DNA from: Mytilus edulis | Lineage: Eukaryota; Mollusca; Bivalvia; Mytilida; Mytilidae | DNA length: 64,000 bases | NCBI RefSeq assembly: GCF_963676685.1 | Contig: NC_092344.1 | Location: 48,258,830-48,322,829 of the forward strand | Direction: 5' to 3' | Shown: positions 1 to 10,480 of the stretch, one piece after another | Layout of the letters: each line of letters starts with the position of its first letter | How positions within the stretch are numbered: position 1 is the stretch's first letter | Program-made: the position numbers and the translations under genes | The notes under the pieces: model-generated | What the model was told of the DNA's origin: nothing | Seen by the model: the letters and a program-made list of their open reading frames with translations, nothing else | The model's database searches: none

Positions 1-203
1 TCTGCTCCGTTATGAATAAATCCTCTGATTTGAAACTAATCGTTCTATATACACTATTTTACACAGTTTTTCTATTTCTGTCAATTTTCATAGAGTCATG
101 TAAAATTTGAGGTTGTATTACTGTCACTATGTATCTATATTTCTCTTTAAATGCTTGTAGTTTTCTCTAAGCTGATTATTTTTTTTTTTTTTTTTGCTGT
201 AGT

Positions 204-440
204 CCCGGACCAGTCACCATGCAGGATATTCAGGAATATGAAACGACAATAGAAATAGTTAGCTTATGCATACACAATAAAAAAATATTAAGTAATAAAA
301 CAATTTATGTACATCACAGAATTTTTTTTTATTTACAATGTTTTGTATACAGTTTTATTCGTATATCAAGATATCTATATACTTTGGTTGTATTAAGAGG
401 TAACAATGTCGCGCAATTAAAACAACATTCAAGTTTTTAG
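204..440 (+). other. possible terminal exon of an upstream gene
   Basis: A run of about 17 T followed by gctgtag at 181-203 is a strong-looking 3' splice acceptor. In the exon that would follow, one frame closes after 13 codons, another after about 11, and the third stays open to 440 (73 codons from an internal ATG at 219). An AATAAA-like word lies near 278. This could be the last coding or untranslated exon of a gene that begins left of the window. The open frame has no recognisable domain and its low-complexity, aromatic-rich translation looks non-coding. Confidence 0.2.
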
Positions 441-645
441 ACACTTCACAATATAGCTTATGGATAAACAATAATACCATACTTAGTCTAGAGACGATCT
501 TATGTTCATCAAAGAAAAAAAATCAGAACCAACATCTGTATACTCATTATTTACAATGTTTTGTATATTCGTAAATCAAAATATCTATATACTTGGATAT
601 TTTAAAAGGTAACGAGGTCGCGCAATTAAAACAATTAAATAATAT
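331..645 (+). repeat. local duplication (two ~95-bp copies)
   Basis: 331-426 and 549-645 are diverged copies of one segment. Both begin atttacaatgttttgtat, pass through atatctatatactt and end gcgcaattaaaacaa. They are separated by about 120 bp of unrelated DNA. No coding function is visible. The rest of 440-1386 is AT-rich with nothing recognisable. Confidence 0.7.
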
Positions 646-1386
646 ATAGATTCTTTACAAGTTTTGTTCTTCTTGACTCAACCAATAGTTGCGAGGGCAG
701 CTACGTTTTAAGACTTCAGCAAACTCAAATAATTAGTAAGCTTACACGGTACACCACAAATTCGTTTTTTTTTTTGCTATGCAATAACGTTTTTTTTACA
801 GTATTCAAGTGAACACAAAATTTATTTCACACATATTTGTCATAATCGATTTCGTAAATTAGCTCTTATCCTGTCTTGCAGGTGGCAGCTCAACTATTTG
901 TAACTTTTAGCTACTTTCTTTACAATATTTTTATTTCCAGTATTTTAATACTCCTTATATCTCATTATATCTCTTAAGCTAATTATTTTCTTTTCTCATT
1001 TCTATCATATTTAAATTATCTGTACTTTGGAGTGCAAGTTTACCACAAAACAGCTTATTGTTCTAAAGTATGCGACCAACCTAGGTTTTATAAATATGCA
1101 TTTTTGAAGTTGAAGTCGAACTAGTCAAGATGAATCACGGTAGCTGGTCATGAAACAGCTGAGCACTAATTCTAAATACTACTAAGATAGTAGTAAAAAT
1201 TCTTATGGTTCATACTTGGCCTAATTCAATATCAGTGGCCTAAATTGTTAGTATACTAATAGTTTGTGATGTTACTTGGTCACTTAAGAAAGCTAAATTG
1301 CATTATTGGTAGCTTGAATCCGACAGATACTAAGACTTATAAATTCATTTAAACACTACATTTGTTTCATAACATTCAATATTTCT

Positions 1387-4003
1387 TTATGGATTTGTCT
1401 GTTTTACTAGTAAACTAGCTGGCCTTTTTCTCTTCGTGCCTGATTTTGTAAACTTTGTGTAAAATTCAACCAATAGACCTTCGCCTATGTTTTCTTCAGG
1501 TTCCCAAGTAGTCTTTTTATAACCTACCCATTTGACCTTATAATAGTTTTTGCCTTGCCTACGCTTTTTGGCAAGTATTTTTTCTGCTATGAAGTCATTA
1601 TCTTCATCATTGGTCTCGTCATTTTGTTGCAACAATGCATCATTTTGTTGTATATGTGCATCATTTTGTTGCATTTGTTCATCATCATTTTGTGAACTAT
1701 CTATATTGTCATTTTGGACATCATCTATATCATCTACTCTATCTCTGTTATTTTGAGCAACATTTCTTTGAATATCAGGAATAGTTCTATGATCTCTTGG
1801 GTCAATATACGGTTTCATTCTATTTGTGTGTATTCTAGACTTAATCAACTTATGATCTGAACATCGTCTTAACTTACATGTATTATTTTGTCCAACATTA
1901 GTTACATAAAATGGACCATCCCACTTTGGGTGTAATTTGGGTGATAAACCTTTTGGTACTTTCATAGATTGCAACATAACATAATCTCCAACTCTAAATT
2001 TCGGTGCTTCGGTTTTCTTATCATACCTATTTTTAGTTTTCTCTTGTGAATTTTCCACTGAAGTTTTCGCTATATCTTTTACAATTTTTAATCTATCAAT
2101 AAGGGTTTCGAGATGATTCTTAGCAGTTTTGCTCATACCATCTTTAGGTTGAACAGAAATATCAAATGGCAAGTTCATTTCTTTACCAAACAACATTTGA
2201 AATGGAGAATAACCAGTTGATTCAGTATTAGTAGACATACGTAAAGCCATCATAACGCTAGGGATTAACTTATGCCAATTTGACTGATCTTTAGCCACTA
2301 ATGTACGTAAAGTTTGTGCGATCGTTCGATTCATTCGTTCACATGTTGAATTGGTTTGTGGATGGTACGAACTAGTATGATACCTTTGAACTTCAAATAG
2401 TTCACATAGAGCCTGAATAAGTTTACTACAAAAATTAGCTCCTCTATCAGATACAATTGCTCTTGGCGCACCAAATCTAGAAAACACCTCATTGTATAAT
2501 ACTTCAGCTATTTCGGTAGCTTCTTGAGTCTTAAGAGGGAAACATTCGGGCCATCGAGAAAAACTATCGACTACTAACAATAAGTGTTGATATCCGTCTT
2601 TTGTTTTGGGAAGACATGTAAGAATGTCCATGTGCCATCTAGATAAAGTGTCTTCAATAGGAAGATGAAGCAATGGTGCCGGACGATGGTGTGTTGGTTG
2701 TTTTGACCTTTGACATTTATCACATGACGTCACATAATTATAAACTTCTTGATACATACCTGACCAATAATATTTAAGATGTATACCAGCGTATGTGCGT
2801 TTGATGCCTGTATGACCATTGTGATCATGATATGCTAACAAAGCATCTTGTCTTAGACATTTTGGTAAAACCAATTGTTCAATCATGCTTTCAGCTTTAG
2901 GTATCCCTTTTGTTCTTGACCTATGTAAATGAATTAACTCACCTGATTGACTTAATCTATAGTGGTCTCGTTCATAACATATGTTGCGAGCCTCTTTTTG
3001 ATTTTCGGGCAACTCGCCCGTTTCAAGGTATTTTATCAATGGGATCAACTGATCACATTCTCTTTGCAATTTTGAAATATCTGATACATCATTCAAATCA
3101 ACCTCATTATTTTCAATAGCTGCAATTATTGGCTGTTCATTTGCATACTCGAACTTAATTTCAGTTTTAGTTTTATTTTCCAATAAACTATTTACAGACA
3201 ATTTTGGATGTATTTCATCTTCAATTTCTTTATATGGAATTCTTGACAAAGCATCCGCATTTGTATTCTTTTTACCTTCTTTATAAATAATTTCAAAATC
3301 ATAATTTTGCAATTCAAGAGCCCATCTACCTAGACGTGAGTTTGTATCTTTTGATTTGTGTAACCAAACTAAAGCTTGATGATCAGTATATACTTTGAAT
3401 CTAGCATGAGACAAATAAACTTTGTTTTTAGTGATACCTTCAAGAACTGCTAAGCATTCTTTTTCAGTAATAGTCCAGTTTAATTCATTATTTCTCAAAG
3501 CACGACCACTGTATGATATCACTCTTTCTTTACCATTTTCATCTAATTGACCTAAAATGTAGCCAATGGCTGAGCCTGATGCGTCACAAGTCAAAATAAA
3601 TGGTTTTGACATATCTGGGTACGACAAAACAGGGGCAGTTGTCAAAGCTTGTTTAAGATTTTCAAATGAAGTTTGACATTTATCAGTCCAAACATATTCT
3701 TTGTCTTTTTGTAAAAGATTAATTAAGGGAACTGTGATTTTAGCATAGTCCTTGACAAAGCGTCTATAGTAATTACACAGACCTAAGAACTGTCTGACCT
3801 CGTGCTGATTTTTAGGCCTCGGATAGTTTTTCACTATAGTAATTTTAGAATCATCTACCTTGACACCGTCTTTTGAAATAATGTGACCTAGATAATTGAC
3901 TTTCTTAACAGCAAAGTGACATTTTTGTGGCTTAAGAGTAAAATTTGCTTTTCGTAATCTAGCAAAAACCTCTTCAAGATGTAGTAGATGCTCTTCAAAT
4001 ATT
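1387..4003 (-). mobile_element. pol: Ty3/gypsy chromovirus pol, 5'-truncated
   Basis: An open minus-strand frame encodes the 3' half of a retrotransposon pol. It is open from about 4003 down to a stop at 1387-1389; the first Met is at 3834 and is internal to reverse transcriptase. Numbering from that Met: RT thumb (FLGLCNYYRRFVKDY, 17-30), RNase H (D84 in TCDAS, E126, D151 in TDHQ), integrase zinc finger H336, H341, C371, C374, and integrase core D403, D463, E499 (35 residues between the last two). A GPF-type module lies around 640, then an acidic N/Q/D-rich linker (685-745), then a C-terminal chromodomain (about 746-797) with YYKVKWVGY and TWEPEENI. Gag, protease and the RT fingers and palm are missing, so the copy is not autonomous. 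The remaining frame has no stop, so truncation may be recent. No LTR is obvious left of 1387. Confidence 0.93.
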
Positions 4004-4935
4004 TCGCGATATCAATCGAACAATACTACAAAACCCGACAATAGTATACGCGCCATAAATGAACAGTCGTGTCATCTGTTATCTCCCCTTGATTCGTTTA
4101 CTTTTAATATTTAATCAAGTATCAAATTAAGAATTGTATTTTCAAAAGTTATCTATACGAAAAGTTAATTCCTTTTTTTTATAAGTTAAGAATCTTTTAT
4201 ACAAATCATTTACCTAAATATCATTTGCCCGGGTCCTCCACCAAAATATATTATGCGGGAACTTGGTCCCGTTTTTGTCACTCGTGTTGTGGTCTCTCTC
4301 TTATGGTTTTATCAATTCTTTTTGCGGGGAACTGCTCACATTGATGTTACATTATTTGGGAACTAGCTTGGACTCGGCATGACAACGGGACCTTTAAAAG
4401 ACAATCCAGTCTGCTAACTACATTTTATTCTGGTTCACAGTCTAATCAATATTTACAGCAGTTATAATACAGAGTACATTACTTTTCCATCATAGTTATA
4501 CATCAATTATTTCGCGACATAAATTGAACAATAATATAAAACCCGACAATAGTATACGCGCCATAAATGAACAGTCGTGTCATCTGTTATCTCCCCTTGA
4601 TTCGTTTACTTTTAATATTTAATCAAGTATCAAATTAAGAATTGTATTTTCAAAAGTTATCTATACGAAAAGTTAATTCCTTTTTTTTATAAGTTAAGAA
4701 TCTTTTATACAAATCATTTACCTAAATATCATTTCAAACTTTGCCTATTATTTATTTAATCTATATCACGATTTTACATGCGAATGTGATTAAAATTACT
4801 TTACTGAGAAACATTCTTTAAACTCGTTTCTTTTAAATTTATAAAGCAAACTATTAAACAATATTAACATATTTACTAACCTTTAAAAGACAATCCAGTC
4901 TGCTAACTACATTTTATTCTGCTTCACAGTCTAAT
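4001..4935. repeat. interleaved direct duplication beside the chromovirus
   Basis: Two blocks occur twice in the same order. Block A (226 bp, starting atttcgcga) is at 4001-4226 and 4509-4734. Block B (about 56 bp, starting cctttaaaagacaatccag) is at 4391-4446 and 4880-4935. The A copies are near-identical; the A-B spacers (4227-4390 and 4735-4879) are unrelated. The first spacer is GC-richer and holds cccgggtcctccacca, which on the minus strand reads tggtggaggacccggg and resembles a tRNA primer-binding site. Block A abuts the truncated end of pol. This may be LTR/leader debris of the retroelement, but LTR borders cannot be fixed by eye. Confidence 0.6.
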
Positions 4936-6080
4936 GAACCAAATAGTTTTGCACGACTTTATATAGCAGACTGGACTTAATTTGACACGTAATATTTTGT
5001 TACTCAACACAATAGCTTTCTTTTATCTCTTTTAATAAACAATGGACTATATCGGATAAGGGCAGAAATACTTAATCTTAATTGTTCAAGTCTATTAATT
5101 TCAAAAGTATATAAAATTATCTTTATGCCTTCGAAGCTGACATATTTATCAATTAGCTGGGGGACATTTTTTGAGACAATTTTATCAAATATGCTTAAAA
5201 GATTAAACACTTTACATTTATATTTTTAGGAAATTGTTCTATAAACAAGTTAAACTTTCTTTACTTTGTTTTATTTACGTATATTCTTCTGTCATTTTAT
5301 TTTACAATTAAAGGATAAATATTCTCTTTGACTTCTGTGCAATTCTTCCATTATTCACCAACGCTTTATTTGTAATTTATTAATAAATATTATCTTTAAA
5401 TATCACGCATTTTTGCATCATTATAATTATATTACCCGTGGACATGGCTGTATCACTACTCTCTGTGGAACGCATGGACCTGAACATAGAAGGTTTTTTT
5501 TAATTTAATTTTTGAGAACACAAATCGCTGTATTTAAAATTTGTTTCTTATTCAAGAAATATGTGTTTTATGTACCCGTTTATTTATTCGTAAATCATTC
5601 TCTAAGAGTGGTCTTACAATACATGTATTTGCTCGTCGTATTGAAGACCCATGATTGGTGGCTTTGGGTCGTTTTCTGATCTTTGGTCGGTTGTTGTCTC
5701 TTTGACACATTTTTCATATCCGTTCTCAATTTTATACACAATAGTCATGCATTCTTACTTAGATATAACTAACTGACTAGCTTTATATCAGATTACCCCT
5801 TTAACATCATTTATGTTAGGATAAAGAGCGTCTTTAGTGACCTGACAACAAAGTTTCCAATCTACTTTTGATGGAGGACTTTAATTTGGTCCTTTTTCAG
5901 AAATCTTTTAACCTTTTAGTCTTTGGCGAGGTTGATGTCCAACGAAGAACATGTAACATGTAATATTCGTTGATTAAGAGTCTTAGATTAAAGGAGGATA
6001 ATTTTATTAACTGACAGGTCTACGTCTGAATAATCTGACAGCAATTAAAAACTGTCTAAGAATTTAATTCAATATGGACG
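4936..6080. other. AT-rich intergenic DNA with one short repeat fragment
   Basis: No supported gene. A minus-strand 68-codon frame at 5004-5210 has no recognisable features. The tail of dispersed repeat family C (ggttgttgtctctttgacac) is at about 5636-5748. The remainder is unremarkable. Confidence 0.6.
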
Positions 6081-6545
6081 GATATAAAAAAAAAAGAAGA
6101 TTTGGTATGATTGCCACTGAATGAGACAACTCTCCACAGATACTTTTCTGTTTATTTTTACATAAATTATACCTCTTTCTCTTATGAAATTCGCATAACT
6201 TGTGTTTTTTTTTTGCAGTGGGGAAATCTAAGAATTCGGGATCCTTATTAAATCCCCTTACCTTTCATGAATGTGACCTACCGAATAAGACCATTTACCA
6301 GATTTGTTATCACATAAGCAACACGACGGGTGCCACATGTGTAGTAGGATCTGCCTACCCTTCCGGAGCACCTGAGGTCACCCCTAGTTTTTGGTGGGGT
6401 TCGTGTTGCTTATTCTTTAGTTTTCTATATATGTTGTTTCATATTGTTTGTCTGTTTGTCTTCTTTTATTTTTAGCCAGGCGTTGTCAGTTTATTTTCGA
6501 TTTACAAGTTTGACTGTCCCTCTGAAATCTTTCGTCCCTCTTTTA
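6081..6545 (+). repeat. family B fragment followed by family A repeat copy
   Basis: 6085-6140 is a short, diverged piece of family B (tggtatgattgcca, then gagacaactctccaca). About 6215-6545 is a family A copy: cttccggagcacctgaggtc, then ttttggtggggttcgtgttg, ending in a ctttcgtccctctttta block. The same blocks recur at 7650-7870 and 12680-12975 (inverted) and at 24685-24800 and 43870-44070. The 91-codon frame at 6200-6475 is this repeat, not a gene. Confidence 0.75.
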
Positions 6546-6678
6546 TTAAACCCAGTGAATCAGTTTTTTAAAACATGTTTCTGGCTTTGATCTTTCAAAC
6601 AGAGACATCAGTCATATATATATTAAATATATATATATGTCTCTGCTGAGGCTCCTAGTAATCACATAAGCACTAACA

Positions 6679-6790
6679 GGGGCGGATACAGCCATTTTAA
6701 AAAGGGGGTTCCCAACCCAGGATAAAGGGGGGTTCCAGCTATATGTCCCCATTCAAATGCATTGATCGGCCAAAAAAAGGGGGGTTTGCC
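6679..6790 (+). repeat. family D repeat (GGCGGAT-ended), partial
   Basis: The segment starts aggggcggatacagcc and contains several GGGGG runs (aaagggggttcccaac, ggggggttccagc). It resembles the family D copies at 13311-13450 and 15360-15505, which have matching inverted ends. The right end cannot be placed. Confidence 0.5.
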
Positions 6791-6879
6791 AATGTAATCT
6801 CATAATCATAGATTATCAAATATATTTGGTCCGGAACTCAAATAATCGCTATATAAACAAATGACCAAGTGATCATATA

Positions 6880-7150
6880 ATCAAAACCCCATGAGCTCTG
6901 CTTCAAAGAAATTGATAAATAGAAATGGCTATAACTATGTGGTATGGGCTTTGCTCATTGTTGAAGGCCGTACGGTGACTATATGTATGGTTGTTAATTT
7001 CTGTCATTTTCACAGGCACTTGTTTCTATCCATTGGAAGACCCACTATCAACGTATATTTACAGAAACAAGTGCCTGTGGTCATTTTTGTATCTTTTGGA
7101 GAGTTGTCTCATTGGCAATCACATCTTATTATTTTTATATTTATTCTTTA
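6880..7150 (-). repeat. family B repeat copy, interrupted by a hairpin insertion
   Basis: In reverse orientation this carries the family B blocks: tatgggctttgctcattgtt, gccgtacggtgac, tagtt-like spacer, gagttgtctcattggcaatc and the catctta end. The block is split by a 69-bp hairpin at 7011-7079 (separate entry). Open frames here are by-products of the repeat. Confidence 0.8.
7011..7079. mobile_element. 69-bp hairpin MITE with 8-bp target duplication
   Basis: Perfect 17-bp inverted ends (cacaggcacttgtttct at 7011-7027 and its complement at 7063-7079) enclose a 35-nt loop. The 8 bases gtcatttt occur immediately on both sides (7003-7010 and 7080-7087). Removing the element and one duplicate restores a continuous family B repeat. 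An 8-bp duplication is typical of hAT-type transposition; the assignment to hAT rests on that alone. Confidence 0.85.
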
Positions 7151-7649
7151 TGCATAAAGAATTCAATGATTGTATCTGAATTCTTGAGATATGATCAACA
7201 ATATCAAACTATATCCAGTTTGATATTTGATATGATCGCCTTTCAAATATTTAAAATTGCTGCTTTAAAAACTAACAGTAGTTAATTTTATTCTTGTCCA
7301 ATCAAAACGTGATACCTGTACTTCCGGTTATACTTTCACTTTTGTTTTGAGAAGAAAAAATCAAGTAGCAGGTGTTTGTTAATCATTATCAGATTATGTA
7401 CAGACGACAAGTGAGTGAACAAATATTACGTAGTTCGAAATCTGATTATTTGTACTACATATACAAAATATGAGGAGTTTTTTTTGTATTGTAAAATCCT
7501 GTAACAGTTGTATTACAATGTAAAATTTATAAGAAATGCTGATGTCATTTCGACATTTGGTTATTATAATTTTATTGAATATGAAATGTGACAAATATAA
7601 ACTTTGAAAAGTACACATCTGCTTTACTTTCTAGTGTTTTACATAATAT

Positions 7650-7870
7650 ATAAAAAAAAAAGGAAGAGTGGAATGACACAAAAGGAACAATCAATTTTAA
7701 ACTCATACATGTAAGATACCAGACTGGCAGAGGGACAGTCATACTCATAGATCAAAAACAAACTGACAATGCCATGGCTGAAAATAATAAGTCAAACAGA
7801 CAAATAATAGTACAAAAGACACAACATAGAAAACTTAAGACTTAAAGCAACACGAACAGCACAATACTTA
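7650..7870 (-). repeat. family A repeat copy, inverted
   Basis: Contains gagggacagtcatactcata, aaacaaactgacaatgccat, acacaacatagaaaact and agcaacacgaac, the complements of family A blocks seen at 6340-6545. It ends in an A-rich stretch at 7650. No gene lies between 7150 and 8500; nothing else is recognised there. Confidence 0.75.
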
Positions 7871-8501
7871 TTTGAAAGTTGAAAGAGACCAAAAGACTAA
7901 CTAGTCCAAATAGTTATAATTTTCCGTGTTTCGAAGTATAGAGGAAAATTATTGTACTAACAGTTCTTTCAAATATATGTATGGACACGTGATACTAAAT
8001 TGTAGTATCACTTGAATTGTCATTTTTCGCGGGGTTAATTTCCCTATTAGACCATTCTCTCGCCAACTTCAAACATTTGTCCAACTGGTCAGGTTCAGAT
8101 TTAATGTTGGTTCATTATTGTTTAATTTGTACTATATATTGGTATTTTGTTTTCTTGTACCCATTTTGATGATATTTTGTTTATATGTAAAAATAAGCTA
8201 ATTTTTAGTATTGTCCAATGTACACCTCTCTGGACAATCTTCCGAGCATTAGGGTTTGGACACAGGTTTCCATATCGACTAAGGTAACTTGGTTGCTGGT
8301 TTTTCCTAGCTGGCGGGTTCATTTATGGCAGAGTCAATGTTTTCAATTCTGACATATCGAAAGCATTGTTTATATGTATAGATATTATTTGCATAAAATA
8401 TTATGTATGTTATGATACATTTGTAGATAATAATAAAATCAGGTGTCCTTCTAGTCTTGTCGGCAATTGTAAATTGTGTTTGATATATTTTGTGCTATAT
8501 A

Positions 8502-9995
8502 GTTGTAAGCCTCAAATCTATGTCCGGCCTCAAATCTATGTCCTTTCCCCAAATCTATGTCCTTTTTAATATTGCGTCATAGACGTTCCAAATCTATGTC
8601 CTGTATTGTCTCACATCTATGTCCTTTATTTACTCAAATTTATGTCCTTTCATTGACGTAAAACATAACAAAACGTCATCAAGTAAACAATGAAAAGTTA
8701 ACAATTACAGGTGTAAGTACGGCCTTTAACACGGAGCATTAACTCACACCGAACAAACATTGAACAAGTGGTTTATATGACAAAAGCAAGGTTAACATTT
8801 TGTCTATTAATACATATCATGGTTTAAAATTGCTTTATATTTTGTTTTTTTAAACTGGAGGAAAATCTGTTATGAATAGTGGACTGATGGAATAATTTCA
8901 AATACGTCAACTAGAGATTTATCCTCTTGAAATGTTTTCTGACAATTATCGGGATATCTTTACTTACTCCTACTTTTTGGGAATATTTATAATTCAAAAC
9001 AAATCCAGCCATGAACAAAGGGACTGCAGTGTTTACATCTGGTTTCTGGAGAGAAGGAATGTGCCGAAACATAAAGAATGATTCTTTTCGGGGAAAGATT
9101 TTTGTTATTAAAGACATAATTACAAGTTTTACATTTGAACTAAATAGATATCAGCTAAGACCAAACAATTGATATATGCTTTATTGTGATTTACAAATAT
9201 TTTAATTAAAAATATAGAGCACGTAACTTTTATTTTTAACAATTCAGAATGATTTTATTGATATTTAAAGTAACATATGCTAGATAAAGTGGTACGAATG
9301 TCAATTTAACAGCAATATGAAAAAAATTAGAGACAATTGAAGTACGCTGAAGTTGCATATAAATAGTCATTCCTTACTGTCTTTTTAGTAAAAAAAAGTA
9401 TGTGTAGTTAAATTATTGAAGACGGCATACAATAATAACACACACATGTAAAGATTTTAACTACAAACATGGAGAAATTACTTTATAAAACAAAAATCAT
9501 ACAAGACCGTACTTAAAAAATATTTTAAATCAGGGACTTTCTTAGTCCCTGTTTAAATACAAGCGAAATAATCTAGCTATATTTGCTTATACTTGAGCTC
9601 TTGTACACACAGGGAGAACACATACCAATAAATTAATATTAAACTATGGGAAATGACTTAATAAAAAAACCAACCTATAAGGCCGAAATTATTAGACGGG
9701 CATAAATTTGTGCATGGCTGAAAAAGAATTAAAACATTACACAGTTTTAAAGCCTTATCTTTTATAACGGACATAGATTTGAGAAAAAACGTCACGATTA
9801 AAAATCGGCCACAGATCTGAGGCCAAATTATTTTTTAAGGACATAGATTTGTAAATGATGTCATGATAAAAAATCGGCCACAGATTTCAGGCCAAATAAT
9901 TTTTTATGGACATAGATTAGCGATTGACGTCACGATGGGGCATAGATTTGAGAAACGGACACAGATTTGAGGTCGTACACAGATCTGAGGTTTAA
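8502..9995. mobile_element. ~1.5-kb element with inverted arrays of a 12-bp word
   Basis: The left arm (8507-8650) repeats aaatctatgtcc about six times. The right arm (about 9765-9990) carries the complementary word ggacatagattt or variants six or more times, interspersed with gtcacgat and atcggccacagat. Outer edges are similar when inverted (left gcctcaaatctatgtcc; right, reversed, acctcagatctgtgtac). The 1.1-kb middle has only a 68-codon minus-strand frame (8911-9117) with no recognised domain. This looks like a non-autonomous foldback-type DNA transposon. Exact ends and a target duplication were not found. Confidence 0.6.
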
Positions 9996-10101
9996 TATAG
10001 TGTGTACTTATGAAGTCTTGATTCTTCTATTGAAGGCTATTTTAAATTTTTTCTGTGATGCCTTTGACAAAAAAAAAATGTTTGAAGTGCAATACACTCT
10101 A

Positions 10102-10256
10102 AGTAAGGAATGACCGTCATATTTTTTCTGTCTATGAAGAAATATCATAAAATTTGGTGCACACTGAATAAAGTGGGTAGCGGGTTATTTAACAGTGTGC
10201 ACCACATTTTTTATGTTATTTCGAAAAGACAGAAAAAGTATTTCAGTCATTTCTTA
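10102..10256. repeat. foldback MITE with ~60-bp imperfect arms
   Basis: The left arm (taaggaatgaccgtc, ttttttctgtct, ggtgcacactg) is answered in inverted order by the right arm (cagtgtgcacc, agacagaaaaag, gtcatttctta), leaving a loop of about 26 nt around 10172-10195. A lone copy of the outer word (gtcattccttactgtc) also occurs at 9368. The small open frame across it is an artefact of the hairpin. Confidence 0.7.
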
Positions 10257-10309
10257 AGTTATAATTTAATTCTAAATTCCTTTTTAAACCGTAGAAAACC
10301 ATGAAAAAA

Positions 10310-10400
10310 CGTTGAGGACGTCACGGTCACATGACTAAATTATGTCTATGGGCTGATAACAAAATAACGTCAGCCAATCAGAAGACGCCTTACATCCAAA
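10310..10400 (+). promoter_or_regulatory. candidate TMEM43 promoter
   Basis: Just upstream of the candidate first exon are gacgtcac (CRE-like, near 10317) and aacgtcagccaatcag (CRE half-site next to a CCAAT box, near 10366-10381). No TATA box is obvious. This is a motif-based guess; the sites sit about 60-130 bp upstream of the ATG at 10442. Confidence 0.3.
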
Positions 10401-10441
10401 ATTAAATTATTAAGAAATGGTTTAACTGTACCACTAATATC

Positions 10442-10480
10442 ATGAATATGTCTAAGAACTCTTGGTTCAGTTGGTTCTTT
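10442..10480 (+). CDS. TMEM43: TMEM43 candidate first exon
   Basis: An ATG at 10442 opens 13 codons (MNMSKNSWFSWFF) that end exactly at a good donor (ttt|gtaaga). Phase is 0, matching the phase-0 acceptor at 10717. It would give a protein of 417 residues, a little longer than the human protein as I recall it (400). If this exon is wrong, translation can start at the ATG at 10747, which has a good context (agcATGG) and precedes all conserved sequence. Confidence 0.4.

Noticed and set aside
2910..3119. plus-strand frames inside the pol region
   Set aside because: Antisense shadows of the chromovirus integrase and RNase H frame.
6200..6475. 91-codon frame with a hydrophobic C terminus
   Set aside because: Same sequence block recurs at 43870-44070 and elsewhere; it is family A repeat.
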